This document shows, piece after piece, positions 43,812 through 53,504 of a DNA stretch of 64,000 bases. Under the pieces are notes generated by a model. The model worked only from the letters and a program-made list of their open reading frames with translations, had not been told where the DNA came from and ran no database searches. Origin of the DNA: Algoriphagus ratkowskyi (lineage in GTDB: Bacteria; Bacteroidota; Bacteroidia; Cytophagales; Cyclobacteriaceae); contig NZ_MSSV01000005.1 in NCBI RefSeq assembly GCF_002150505.1, positions 1 through 64,000 of the forward strand, read 5' to 3'. Position numbers and translations under genes: made by a program. Within the stretch, counting starts at the first letter, position 1; every line of letters begins with the position of its first letter.

Positions 43812-46343
43812 ATGAAAAAACTCTTACTCTTATCGCTCTTCGTTTTTTCGATCAGTATTTGCTCTTGGGCTCAACTCCAGACCCCAGAACAATTTTTGGG
43901 TTACAAACCCGGAGATCGATTTACCCCCCATCATCGCATGGTCGATTACTTTGAGCACGTAGCGGCAAATAATCCAAATGTCAAACTCATCCAATACGGT
44001 GAAACCAACGAAAAGCGTCCGCTGATTGTAGCGATTTTTTCCAGTACAGAAAATATGGCTAATTTGGAACAAATCCGTACCGATAACCTGAAAAGAACAG
44101 GCATGATGGAAGGAACACCTTCGACATCTATTCCGATCAATTGGATGTCTTTCAATGTCCACGGAAATGAGTCTGTAGGCATGGAAGCTGCAATTTCTTC
44201 TTTTTATACGTTAGCAAATCCTGAGAATGCAACTTCTCAAGAATGGCTGAAAAATCAAATTGTGATCATCGATCCTGCGATCAATCCAGATGGTCGTGAC
44301 CGATACTCGAACTGGTATAACCAGAAAATGAATACGACCCTTCAGCCAGATTTACAATCTACAGAGCATAATGAACCGTGGCCAGGCGGGCGTGCAAATC
44401 ACTATTTGTTTGATCTAAATCGCGATTGGGCTTGGCAAGTTCAGGTTGAATCTCAAGCGAGAATGAAATTGTATCAACAATGGATGCCACAGCTTCACTT
44501 GGACTTCCATGAGCAGGGTATCAACAATCCTTTCTACATGGCTCCAGCTGCTGAACCACTTCATGAGCAACTATCTCCATGGCAACATGAGTTTCAAGAT
44601 ACTTTTGGTAGAAATACTGCCAAGTACTTCGATGAGGCTGGCAGATTTTATTTCACTAAGGAGCGTTTCGATTTATTGTATCCTTCTTATGGTGATACTT
44701 ACCCGATGTTTAACGGCGCAATTGGAATGACCATCGAACAAGGCGGCGGCGGTCAAGCTGGAATCGGCGGATTTGATGCCGTTGGTGACACCGTGACTTT
44801 AAGCTACAGAATCCAAGGTCATTATACTGCCGCGATGTCTGCTGCAGAAGTTACCAGCAAAAATGCTGGAAAGCTACTTACTGAGTTCGAGAAGTTTTTT
44901 AGTGAAAATGCATCTTCTCCAAAAGGCCAATACAAAAGTTTTGTAATCAAAGGTGAAAGTAACTCTGCTCAGGTGGCAAAATTGCTTGAATTATTGGATA
45001 AAAATGGAATCAAATATGGTAAAGCAGGAGCCAAATCAGGCTTGAAAGGTTTCTCATATGGATCAGGGAAAAGTGTGTCGTTCTCCACTAGCGAAAAAGA
45101 TATTATCATCAATGCCTACCAACCCAAGTCAGTTTTGACTCAGGTACTTTTCGAACCAAATCCTGTGCTGCATGATAGTATCACTTATGACATCACTAGT
45201 TGGTCCATGCCCTATGCATACGGACTTGAGGCATTTGCTCTCGAAACAAGAGTAAATGCTGCCAGTACTTATGAGAAACCATCGTTTACGGCAAATACTG
45301 CTGGCAAAACTCCTGTAGCATACATAGCCGCTTGGGAAGGAACACGAGACGCAGCATTTCTTTCAGCTCTACTTACTGCAAAGATTAGAGTGAAATTCAA
45401 TGAATTTCCTTTTGATGTGGAAGGTAAAAGTTTCCCTGCAGGAGCGCTTATGATCACTAAAGGCGGCAACGAATACGTTCCTAATTTTGACCAAAAAGTA
45501 GTTGAAATAGCTAATAAATTTGGGGTGACACTGGCGACAACCATGAGTGGCTATGTGGACAAAGGAAAGGATTTTGGCTCACCAAATATCCGTGTAATCC
45601 AAGCTCCACAGGTTGCTCTAATCGGCGGAGAGGGTACAAATTCTTTGAACTACGGTGCAATATGGCATTTCTTCGAAAAAGACTTGAATTACCCATTGGT
45701 AAACTTGGAACTAAATGACATGGCTCGTTATGATCTGAGCAAATACAATGTGCTCATCATGCCTTCTTTGCGTGGATCTGGACTCTCTGAGGCAGGTCAG
45801 AAGAAAATGATGGAATGGGTTCGTGCTGGAGGAAAATTAATTGCGATCGATGGAGCTTTGAATCTATTTGCAAATAAGGAAGGTTTTGAACTGAAGACGT
45901 TTGATTCGGACGATGAGAAAAAGGCTGCTGAAAAGAAATTGGATTCTTTAGCTAAAGAAGAGCGTTTGTTACCTTATCAAGAAAGTGAACGAGTTGCAAT
46001 TTCTACAGGAGCTGTTGGAGCAATATACCAAGTGACGATGGACGAAACTCATCCCCTAGGCTACGGAACAGGTGGAACATACTATGCCCTGAAAAATAAT
46101 TCCAGCAAATTCGCCTACCTAAATAAAGGTGCAAACGCAGGAATAATCGCTAATAATGAAGCCTACAGAACTGGATACATTGGTTATAAAATCAAATCCA
46201 ACATGGGCGAATCCTTAGCAATCGGTGTAGAAAATGCCGGTCGTGGCAAGATCGTCTACTTCGTAGATGACCCGATTTTCAGAGGCTTCTGGGAGGCTGG
46301 AAAATTGATATTGAGCAATGCGATCTTTATGGTAGGACAGTAA
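43812..46343 (+). CDS. Secreted M14 family zinc carboxypeptidase-like protein (large)
   Basis: The 843-residue product (from ATG 43812) has a signal peptide ending CSWAQ. The frame extends upstream to GTG 43764, but that would bury the signal peptide. The M14 domain (about 20-360) has zinc ligands in FNVHGNESVGMEA (HxxE), DPAINPDGRDRYSNW, LNRDWAWQ and LDFHEQGINNPFY, and a late Glu candidate in MTIEQGGGGQAG. A C-terminal half of about 400 residues includes a glutamine-amidotransferase-like or beta-rich part (NVLIMPSLRGSGLSEAGQKKMMEWVRAGGKLIAIDG). It probably trims peptides outside the cell. It has its own strong terminator. Confidence 0.88.
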   Translation: MKKLLLLSLFVFSISICSWAQLQTPEQFLGYKPGDRFTPHHRMVDYFEHVAANNPNVKLIQYGETNEKRPLIVAIFSSTENMANLEQIRTDNLKRTGMMEGTPSTSIPINWMSFNVHGNESVGMEAAISSFYTLANPENATSQEWLKNQIVIIDPAINPDGRDRYSNWYNQKMNTTLQPDLQSTEHNEPWPGGRANHYLFDLNRDWAWQVQVESQARMKLYQQWMPQLHLDFHEQGINNPFYMAPAAEPLHEQLSPWQHEFQDTFGRNTAKYFDEAGRFYFTKERFDLLYPSYGDTYPMFNGAIGMTIEQGGGGQAGIGGFDAVGDTVTLSYRIQGHYTAAMSAAEVTSKNAGKLLTEFEKFFSENASSPKGQYKSFVIKGESNSAQVAKLLELLDKNGIKYGKAGAKSGLKGFSYGSGKSVSFSTSEKDIIINAYQPKSVLTQVLFEPNPVLHDSITYDITSWSMPYAYGLEAFALETRVNAASTYEKPSFTANTAGKTPVAYIAAWEGTRDAAFLSALLTAKIRVKFNEFPFDVEGKSFPAGALMITKGGNEYVPNFDQKVVEIANKFGVTLATTMSGYVDKGKDFGSPNIRVIQAPQVALIGGEGTNSLNYGAIWHFFEKDLNYPLVNLELNDMARYDLSKYNVLIMPSLRGSGLSEAGQKKMMEWVRAGGKLIAIDGALNLFANKEGFELKTFDSDDEKKAAEKKLDSLAKEERLLPYQESERVAISTGAVGAIYQVTMDETHPLGYGTGGTYYALKNNSSKFAYLNKGANAGIIANNEAYRTGYIGYKIKSNMGESLAIGVENAGRGKIVYFVDDPIFRGFWEAGKLILSNAIFMVGQ

Positions 46344-46373
46344 AAGAGACCTTAGTACATAGGCATAAATATT

Positions 46374-46410
46374 AAGACCGGTTACTCACAAGTGACCGGT
46401 CTTTTTTTTT
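46374..46410 (+). terminator. Strong intrinsic terminator after M14 peptidase
   Basis: AAGACCGGTtAC and GTgACCGGTCTT enclose a short loop and are followed by nine T. The next 238 bases, to the GT35 start at 46649, show no other feature. Confidence 0.92.
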
Positions 46411-46648
46411 AACCGCTAGTAGCTCTAGATGTCTTGCTACTCCCGAAGAAGAACTGTATTCCCATTTTCTCATCTGCCTGATAATTCATTGTTCGTTTTG
46501 CTCAAATGAATGTGCAATTTTAGCAGAAACTGCCCATTTGAAAGTGCATTTTTCGTTTACCCTGCTTCTTTACGATTCTCTAATCCCATTCTTGATACAT
46601 CATTTACGAATTCAATTATCTTCGAACTCCCTTAAACTGCCTCTATAT

Positions 46649-48307
46649 ATGACCGATTTCAAAAATTACACTGTTCCTTATCCTCCTGCTCAGGAATTTT
46701 CCAATCGAGTTGCCTACTTTTCAATGGAATTTGCCATTCACCAACCGCTCAAAATCTACTCTGGTGGGCTTGGCTTTCTTTCCGGATCTCATTTGCGCAG
46801 CGCTTACGAGCTCAAGCAAAACCTCATCGGAATCGGTATCCTTTGGAAGTACGGCTACTATGATCAAGGTAGAAATCAGGATCAGACGCTTAAGGCAGAA
46901 TGGTATGAAAAAACTTATAGCTTTCTGGAGGATACTGGCATAAAATATCAGATCACAATACACGATAATCCTGTTTGGGTGAAAGCTTGGTATCTTCCTC
47001 CAACCACCTTTAATAGTGCACCTTTATTCTTATTGAGTACAGACTTACCAGAAAATGACTACCTCAGCCAGACCATTACGCATCGCTTGTACGACTCTGA
47101 TTCTGCCGCAAAAGTGGCGCAGTTTATACTGCTGGGGATCGGAGGTGCTAGGCTGTTGGATGAACTAAATTTCAATCCGGAGGTCTATCATCTCAATGAG
47201 GCACATGGCGTAAGTGCAGTTTTCCATTTGATGCGGAAATTCGGCTCGAAAGAGGAAGTAAAAAAGCGACTGGTATTCACTACACACACGCCCGAAGAGG
47301 CTGGTAATGAGAAGCATGATATCTACCTCTGCGAGAAATTGGGTTATTTCAATGGGTATTCATTAGACGAAGTGAGATGGCTGACAGGCATGGAAGGAAA
47401 TCTTTTTAATCACAGTTTGGCAGCATTTAGATTTGCTAGAAAAGCCAATGGGGTGAGTAAGCTTCACGGTGAAGTCAGCCGAGAGATGTGGAGCAAGTAT
47501 TCAGACATACCTGAGATAACCTCGATTACTAATTCACAAAACTATACCTACTGGGCGGATAAGCAGCTGTATCATTTCATGCGAACGGATGATAAACCAG
47601 GCTTTGAAGACAGAAAGCATTATCTGAAAAAAAGAGCTTTTGAAATCGTAGCAGATCAGACAGGAAAATTGCTTGACCCAAATGTGCTGACAATTGTTTG
47701 GGCTAGACGTTTTGCTGGATATAAAAGAGCAGATCTGATCACTAGAGATCTAGCGAGATTTGAAAGATTAATCAGTCATCCTGATCACCCAGTTCAGGTA
47801 ATTTGGGCTGGAAAGCCATATCCATCTGATTACGGTGCTATTTCCACATTTAACCAACTCGTGCATCTAAGTAAAAAATATCCGAATGTGGCTGTATGTG
47901 TGGATTATGAGTTGACATTGAGCAAACGACTCAAGCAAGCAGCTGATGTTTGGTTGAATACTCCTAGAGTTCCTCGCGAGGCGAGCGGAACGTCAGGGAT
48001 GACCGCAGCCATGAACGGAGCAGTGAACTTTAGTACCTTTGATGGCTGGATCTGTGAATTTGCTGATCACGGGAAAAATAGCTTTATCGTCCCAACTGCC
48101 GATTATAACAACATGAGCATAATTGATCAGGATCAGTTTGATCTGGATAACCTCATGAATGTTTTGGAAAACGAGATAGTTCCTACCTATTATGAAAATC
48201 CAAGTAAGTGGGATGATATCGTAGAGCAAGGAATGAAAGATGTCTTAGAAAATTTTGAAAGCAACCGTATGGCAACGGAGTATTATGAGATTATGTATAA
48301 AGAATGA
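46649..48307 (+). CDS. GT35-like alpha-glucan phosphorylase homologue lacking the PLP lysine
   Basis: The 552-residue product (from ATG 46649; the frame runs upstream to TTG 46538 with unlikely residues) resembles short alpha-glucan phosphorylases: YFSMEFAIHQPLKIYSGGLGFLSG, HLNEAHGVSAVFHLMRKFG, FTTHTPEEAGNEKHD, WARRFAGYKRADLI, and EASGTSGMTAAMNGAVNFSTFDGW near the end. In phosphorylases the last motif reads GMK or NMK, whose Lys binds pyridoxal phosphate; here that residue is Thr452. The enzyme therefore may not use PLP, and may be a retaining glucosyltransferase rather than a true phosphorylase. No glycogen genes adjoin it. Cytoplasmic. Confidence 0.85.
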   Translation: MTDFKNYTVPYPPAQEFSNRVAYFSMEFAIHQPLKIYSGGLGFLSGSHLRSAYELKQNLIGIGILWKYGYYDQGRNQDQTLKAEWYEKTYSFLEDTGIKYQITIHDNPVWVKAWYLPPTTFNSAPLFLLSTDLPENDYLSQTITHRLYDSDSAAKVAQFILLGIGGARLLDELNFNPEVYHLNEAHGVSAVFHLMRKFGSKEEVKKRLVFTTHTPEEAGNEKHDIYLCEKLGYFNGYSLDEVRWLTGMEGNLFNHSLAAFRFARKANGVSKLHGEVSREMWSKYSDIPEITSITNSQNYTYWADKQLYHFMRTDDKPGFEDRKHYLKKRAFEIVADQTGKLLDPNVLTIVWARRFAGYKRADLITRDLARFERLISHPDHPVQVIWAGKPYPSDYGAISTFNQLVHLSKKYPNVAVCVDYELTLSKRLKQAADVWLNTPRVPREASGTSGMTAAMNGAVNFSTFDGWICEFADHGKNSFIVPTADYNNMSIIDQDQFDLDNLMNVLENEIVPTYYENPSKWDDIVEQGMKDVLENFESNRMATEYYEIMYKE

Positions 48308-48321
48308 ATTAGGAAATCATA

Positions 48322-48480
48322 AGTATAATTATCCGCAACCATGCCAGTAACCATATTTTCTTTGCTTGGTATACGGGAAGACCGATGACGGGTGACCGAA
48401 GCAGCCTCAAAGCTAATGTTAACCATTTATTATGTCGCTTTTATCCATTTACTGGTAACATAGCGGATATACATAATCAT
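48322..48480 (+). repeat. Dispersed intergenic repeat, copy D
   Basis: Shares ATTATCCGCAA, GCCAGTAACC, GGGAAGACCGA, ACCGAAGCAGCCTCAAAGCTA, GTCGCTTTTATCC and TTTACTGGTAACATAGCGGATATACATAAT with the other copies. The last of these matches copy A in reverse complement. It carries an extra tgacgggtg like the tandem repeat at 3826. It lies directly after the GT35 gene and before its terminator. Confidence 0.72.
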
Positions 48481-48489
48481 TAGACTTTT

Positions 48490-48525
48490 AAAAACCTAGA
48501 ATTTCCTGCATTCTGGGTTTTTTTT
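48490..48525 (+). terminator. Intrinsic terminator
   Basis: AAAACCtAGAAT and ATTCTgGGTTT pair around ttcctgc and are followed by eight T. It is placed 180 bases after the GT35 stop, beyond the repeat copy, so the repeat is probably transcribed with the gene. Confidence 0.82.
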
Positions 48526-48611
48526 GCATTTAAATGATCTAACAGCAGTTTAACCAAAAATGCTGCACTCCTATCAAAGTACTTGCGATATTTAGGCAAA
48601 CATTCTCCAAA

Positions 48612-50411
48612 ATGAAATTATTACCATCATTTCTTCTCCTAGTTTTTTGCATGAGCTTCTCCATTCATTCTTTTGCTCAGGATATCATGCCTCCCATACT
48701 TCCCTGGGATGGAAAAAGCAAGGAATTACTTGTGGATAAGTCCAATAAATGGGTGACACCATTTGAGCTATCCAATGGTCTTGAGTCTCCTACTTATGTG
48801 GAAACAATGGCTTGGATAGAAGAATTGACTAAGAATTCAGGATACCTCGAGATTCAGTCAATTGGTAGAACTGAACAAGGAAGACCAATTCAAATGATAA
48901 TTGCATCAGTTGATCGTGACTTCACTGCCGAAGAGTTATCCACATCTAAAAAGCCACTGATTCTCATTCAAGCTGGCATCCATGCTGGTGAAATAGACGG
49001 GAAAGATGCTGGAATGATGCTACTCAGAGATATCAGCCAAGGAGATAAACTAGAGCTCTTAGTACATGCAAACCTGCTCTTTATTCCGATCCTCAATGCT
49101 GATGGCCATGAGCGAAGAAGTGAATATGGAAGAGTAAATCAGCGAGGTCCAAAACAAATGGGCTGGAGAACCAATGCAGTAAATCTTAATCTCAATCGCG
49201 ATTATACGAAACTGGAGACAGCTGGAATCACTGCGATCGCAAATGTTATCAACAGGTACGATCCAGACTTATATATAGATATTCATGTCACTGATGGGGC
49301 AGATTACCAATATGATATTACTTATGGATATGTAGCGTCGGGTGGCTACTCTCCGCAAATCTCCAATTGGCTCTCTACCTACTTCCAGCCAGAAGTAGAT
49401 CAGGCTTTGAAGGATCAGGGGCATATTCCTGGCCCTTTACTTTTCGCAGCAAATGGCAATGATTTCACTGAAGGAAATGTGGCATTTTCATTTAGTCCAA
49501 GGTTTTCACATACCTATGGTGATATCAAACATATCCCTTCAATTTTGATAGAAAATCACTCTCTAAAGCCATTTGAGCAGCGTGTGTTAGGTACTTATGT
49601 ATTCTTGGAGCAAGCGATTAAATCAGTTAGTGGACATTTTGCCGAACTTCAAGAAGCTGTGAAAGCAGACAAAAACCAGAATCCTGAGGAGATAACAGTG
49701 AAGTTTGCTTTTAGAGAAACACCAGCCGACTCTATGGAATTTTTGGGAATTGCTTCTAGAAAAGAGATTTCTGCGATTACTGGCAGAGAGTATGTGATCT
49801 GGGAAGGAAAAGAGATTACTCAGCAAGTTCCAAGTATTTTGATGGATAGGCCAGTCGAAAAAGTAAGCGTACCAAAAGCTTACTATATTCCGGCAGAATG
49901 GTCATCGGTTATCAAGAAAATACAGGCCCATGGCATTGAAATGGAAATTTTAACAGAGCCGAAAGAGCTGACCTTGGAGTTTTCCACAGTCGGAGATTTC
50001 AAAATGGTCACTCAACCTTACGAGGGGTTGATGCGCATTCAGTCTTTCGATCTAGATAAAATGGAGAGAACCATAACCCTTCAGCCAGGCTCTGCAAAAA
50101 TAAATACTAATCAGGCACTTGGCGAACTCGCAGTAATCCTCATGGAGCCGGAATCAGTGGATAGTTTTTTCCAATGGGGCTATTTCAATACGATTTTCAC
50201 GCAAACCGAATACATGGAAACCTACATCATGGAGCCACTGATCGCCAAAATGCTCGCTGAAGATGCGGATTTAAATAAGAGATTTGAGGCGGAAAAACTA
50301 TCCAATGCTGAGTTTGCCAAGTCTTCTAGAGCTATCTACTCTTGGTTTTACAAACAAACTCCTTACTTCGATCAGAACTGGAAAGTGATACCGGTGGGGA
50401 GGGAATGGTAA
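48612..50411 (+). CDS. Secreted M14 family zinc carboxypeptidase-like protein
   Basis: The 599-residue product has a signal peptide ending HSFAQ. M14 ligands and specificity pieces: AGIHAGEIDGKDAGMM (HxxE), LNADGHERRSEYGRV, LNLNRDYTKLET and DIHVTDGADYQYD with the third zinc His. A C-terminal region of about 230 residues is unassigned. It belongs to a different M14 subgroup from the enzyme at 43812. A fragment of a similar gene's 3' end survives at 53440-53493. The VOC gene starts 18 bases downstream. Confidence 0.88.
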   Translation: MKLLPSFLLLVFCMSFSIHSFAQDIMPPILPWDGKSKELLVDKSNKWVTPFELSNGLESPTYVETMAWIEELTKNSGYLEIQSIGRTEQGRPIQMIIASVDRDFTAEELSTSKKPLILIQAGIHAGEIDGKDAGMMLLRDISQGDKLELLVHANLLFIPILNADGHERRSEYGRVNQRGPKQMGWRTNAVNLNLNRDYTKLETAGITAIANVINRYDPDLYIDIHVTDGADYQYDITYGYVASGGYSPQISNWLSTYFQPEVDQALKDQGHIPGPLLFAANGNDFTEGNVAFSFSPRFSHTYGDIKHIPSILIENHSLKPFEQRVLGTYVFLEQAIKSVSGHFAELQEAVKADKNQNPEEITVKFAFRETPADSMEFLGIASRKEISAITGREYVIWEGKEITQQVPSILMDRPVEKVSVPKAYYIPAEWSSVIKKIQAHGIEMEILTEPKELTLEFSTVGDFKMVTQPYEGLMRIQSFDLDKMERTITLQPGSAKINTNQALGELAVILMEPESVDSFFQWGYFNTIFTQTEYMETYIMEPLIAKMLAEDADLNKRFEAEKLSNAEFAKSSRAIYSWFYKQTPYFDQNWKVIPVGREW

Positions 50412-50429
50412 TCATCCAAAAGTAAGATT

Positions 50430-50816
50430 ATGAAAATAGAACATCTCGCAATTTGGGTTCATGACCTTGAGCAAATGAAGAATTGGTATTGCCATTCTTT
50501 CGCTATGACAGCTGGAGAAAAATACGAAAACCACACTAAAGGTTTTAGCTCCTATTTTCTAAGTTTCTCCTCAGGAACAAGACTAGAATTGATGAAGAGA
50601 ATCGATATTCTTGAGTCATCCCATCCTCGAGGAATGATTTCAGGATTAGCACATTTCGCTATTTCGGTAGGTTCTAAAGAGAAAGTTTTGTCGATGACGG
50701 AAAACTTTCGCGATATAGGAATCTCTATTATCGGTGAACCTAGAACGACAGGCGACGGGTATTTTGAAAGCGTAATTGAAGATCCAGAGGGGAATTGGAT
50801 AGAGATTACAATCTGA
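50430..50816 (+). CDS. VOC-superfamily (glyoxalase-like) protein
   Basis: The 128-residue product has the two beta-alpha-beta-beta-beta modules of VOC proteins: IEHLAIWVHDLEQMKNWY at the start, and GLAHFAISVGSKEKV then YFESVIEDPEGNWIEIT. Metal-ligand candidates are His and Glu in these motifs. It could be a lactoylglutathione lyase-like or dioxygenase-like enzyme; the substrate cannot be set. It lies 18 bases after the M14 gene and is probably co-transcribed. Confidence 0.85.
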   Translation: MKIEHLAIWVHDLEQMKNWYCHSFAMTAGEKYENHTKGFSSYFLSFSSGTRLELMKRIDILESSHPRGMISGLAHFAISVGSKEKVLSMTENFRDIGISIIGEPRTTGDGYFESVIEDPEGNWIEITI

Positions 50817-50943
50817 AAGCCTCAGCTTGAAATAGTTGAATCCTTGTAAAGGTTTATAGGCAAAGAATACTTCCCAGCAAGATAATGCCATTTTAGCCAG
50901 CAGATTTAAGTATAATTTCTAGTAATCACCAATCTGGGCTAAT

Positions 50944-53058
50944 TCATTCGTTCATAAGAATTATTGTCAAACTCATTCTTATTTCTCCATAAGAAACAGC
51001 TTCGTGTAGTTTTTCAAAAATGGGCTTCAGGGCTATTGCTCTGTCCAATTCATTGAATGCATCTCGTACCTTATCCACCACGTCTTTCGATACAAGTTTC
51101 TCTAATTCCACCTCTCTCCCCTCAGTATATAGCTGCGATAAATGGGAATAAACAGTGGTGATTTGTATGTTTTTTTTGTTGGCGATCTCTATGGGGCTAA
51201 GCCCTTCTTTGTACATCGCAAAAGTGTCCATAATAGTCGGAGTCTTTTTTGGTTTTGCTACGGATTTGAACTTTCGGATTTCGTCCATAAATTCTTCTCC
51301 ATACTGCTCCATCTTGTTCATTCCCACTCCAGAAATTCCCAAGAACTGGTTTTCTGTGACAGGCAAATCTATCGTCATTTGTTTCAATGATTTGTCACTA
51401 AAAACAACGTAAGACGGCACATTTTTTTCACGAGAAATTGAAGACCTCAACTTCTTTAATGCTGCAAATAAATCCGTATTTACTTCTCCTTCATCTGCCA
51501 TTTTAGCGATGTTTGGCCTTCTACTGACTTTCTCTTCAGCTAGTATTGGTGAAGTCAATTTTATGAACAGCTCTCCCTTCAGCACTTTCCATCCAACGGG
51601 TGAAATCTTTAATGCCGAACCTTCACTATACATAATCTCTATCAAGCCTTGATTAGCCAATTGAATGATATAATCTCTCCAATCTATATAACTAATATCC
51701 TTCCCTGCTCCATAGGTTTTGAGTTGTGAATATCCACTCGCATGTACCTCAGCATTATTGGAACCTCTCAATACATTAATTAACATGGCAATTCCTTCCT
51801 TTTCTTTCATCCTGGCAATTCCGGAAAGCGCTTTTTGGGCCAGAACAGTTCCTTCAAAATCTTTGGGTGGATTGTCACACACATCACAATTCCCACAATC
51901 TTTTGGTAAATGCTCTCCAAAATAAGAAAGTAGTATTCTTCTTCTACAAGATTTCGCCTCAGCAAATTGCAACATGCGATTCAGTTTCTCCTTTTGCATA
52001 GTTGAATTTGCCCCATCCTCCGCGAACTGACTGTACATCACAAAATCACTCATGTTATAATATAGCCTTGTTTCAGCAGGCAGTCCATCACGACCAGCTC
52101 TACCTATTTCTTGGTAGTATCCCTCTAGGTTTTTTGGCAAATTAAAGTGAATTACCCAACGCACATTCGATTTGTCAATCCCCATCCCAAAAGCAATCGT
52201 CGCTACGATAATTTTGGTATCGTCATAAATAAACGCTGTTTGAACTCGCTCTCTTTCCTCGGGATTCATCCCTGCATGATAATACGCTACCGAATGTCCA
52301 TATGACTTCAGATAATCGGCGACTTCCTCTGTATTCTTTCTACTAAGGCAATAAATGATGCCACTTTCATTCTTTTTTTTCTCTACAAAGCGCCCAATTT
52401 CTTCCAGTTTTTTCTTTTTAGGAACTTGGCCTCTAACCTCAATACTCAGGTTTTCCCTGTTAAAAGATGAGATAAACAGCTTGGATTCATTCAATCCCAG
52501 CTGTTGCTCAATATCTATTCTTGCCGATTTATCAGCAGTGGCCGTTAGCGCCATAAAAGGAACTTGGGACAAGGAATTTCTAAATGCTTTTAGCCTGGTA
52601 TATTCTGGTCTGAAATCATGTCCCCACATGCTGACACAATGTGCCTCGTCGATGGCTACTAACTTTATGTTCAAATTCCTCAACCAGGTATTGCTCACAG
52701 AAATCAATTTCTCTGGCGATAAATAAAGCAACTTAATTTCGCCCTTTGTAGCTCGAGCAATCACTTCATTTTCCGCTTGTGGAGAAATAGAACTATTAAA
52801 AAAATCTGCTTTTATTCCATTGGCTTGCAATGCCTGAACTTGGTCTTTCATCAATGAAATAAGAGGCGAGACAACAATCGTAATTCCATCAAAACACAAA
52901 GCTGGAATCTGAAAGCACATCGATTTCCCCCCGCCAGTTGGCATGAGTACAAAACTGTCCTTTCCTGCCAAGGTGCGCTCAATAATTTCTTGCTGTAAAG
53001 GACGAAATTCATCGTACCCAAATACATTCTTTAATAGTGTATGTGGATTAATTTCCAT
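50944..53058 (-). CDS. recQ: RecQ family ATP-dependent DNA helicase
   Basis: The 704-residue product has the full RecQ order: helicase core with PTGGGKSMCFQIPAL (Walker A), IDEAHCVSMWGHDFRPEY (DEAH box and aromatic loop) and GRAGRDGLPAETRLYY; a zinc site with Cys in KSCRRRILLSYFGE and CGNCDVCDNPP; a winged-helix RQC domain (about 405-500); an HRDC domain (about 515-600); and a C-terminal helix-turn-helix (SPIEIANKKNIQITTVYSHL). It unwinds DNA 3' to 5' in repair and recombination. Single gene. Confidence 0.95.
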   Translation of the reverse strand: MEINPHTLLKNVFGYDEFRPLQQEIIERTLAGKDSFVLMPTGGGKSMCFQIPALCFDGITIVVSPLISLMKDQVQALQANGIKADFFNSSISPQAENEVIARATKGEIKLLYLSPEKLISVSNTWLRNLNIKLVAIDEAHCVSMWGHDFRPEYTRLKAFRNSLSQVPFMALTATADKSARIDIEQQLGLNESKLFISSFNRENLSIEVRGQVPKKKKLEEIGRFVEKKKNESGIIYCLSRKNTEEVADYLKSYGHSVAYYHAGMNPEERERVQTAFIYDDTKIIVATIAFGMGIDKSNVRWVIHFNLPKNLEGYYQEIGRAGRDGLPAETRLYYNMSDFVMYSQFAEDGANSTMQKEKLNRMLQFAEAKSCRRRILLSYFGEHLPKDCGNCDVCDNPPKDFEGTVLAQKALSGIARMKEKEGIAMLINVLRGSNNAEVHASGYSQLKTYGAGKDISYIDWRDYIIQLANQGLIEIMYSEGSALKISPVGWKVLKGELFIKLTSPILAEEKVSRRPNIAKMADEGEVNTDLFAALKKLRSSISREKNVPSYVVFSDKSLKQMTIDLPVTENQFLGISGVGMNKMEQYGEEFMDEIRKFKSVAKPKKTPTIMDTFAMYKEGLSPIEIANKKNIQITTVYSHLSQLYTEGREVELEKLVSKDVVDKVRDAFNELDRAIALKPIFEKLHEAVSYGEIRMSLTIILMNE

Positions 53059-53504
53059 GATTACCTCTTTGTTCTTGATAACATCTATTTCTAGAGCTAT
53101 TAAAAAAAGCTTACCTCATTTGATTCTGCCACAAATTTAATGGAAACATCCCCCGATCTAGGCGGTCATGGGTAGATATCTCAATTTGAACATCTTTAAT
53201 TTGAGTTCTAATTAGGGAGAGAGAGATGGATCAATTAGGGATACACAGAGATACTTGCGCCCACAAACGTGATTAATATCTTAACTAGAATCTTTTACAC
53301 TAATCCAATTAGATCGCAACTCAAAAAATAAGTATTTACATAATGGAATGTTAGTCTGCTAAGTCGAATAAAAAGTCTGTTGTTTTTTACATCAACTAGC
53401 TCAATAATTACCTGTAGGCTACTTCCGACACTACATTATAAATTTCCCTAATTCGATCGGAATTGGGAAGTGATACCAGTGAGAAAGGAGTAGTAGAAAC
53501 TTCG
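53059..53504. other. Intergenic stretch of 446 bp with a gene remnant
   Basis: Apart from the M14-like 3' remnant at 53440-53493 I see no gene. A weak match to the dispersed repeat (GTAGGCTACTTCCG near 53413) was not considered enough to call. Confidence 0.5.
53440..53493 (+). pseudogene. 3' remnant of an M14 peptidase gene
   Basis: In one frame the bases read YKFP, stop, FDRNWEVIPVRKE, stop. The intact M14 gene at 48612 ends with YKQTPYFDQNWKVIPVGREW. The DNA also matches base by base (TTCGATC.GAA.TGG.AAGTGATACC). The remainder of the gene is not visible upstream, so this is a deletion remnant of a second copy. Confidence 0.7.

Noticed and set aside
46538-46648. Upstream TTG start for the GT35-like gene
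   Set aside because: The extra 37 residues look like translated spacer and the family N-terminus begins at ATG 46649.
53405-53425. Possible fifth copy of the dispersed repeat (GTAGGCTACTTCCG)
   Set aside because: Only about 12 bases match and the flanking blocks are absent.
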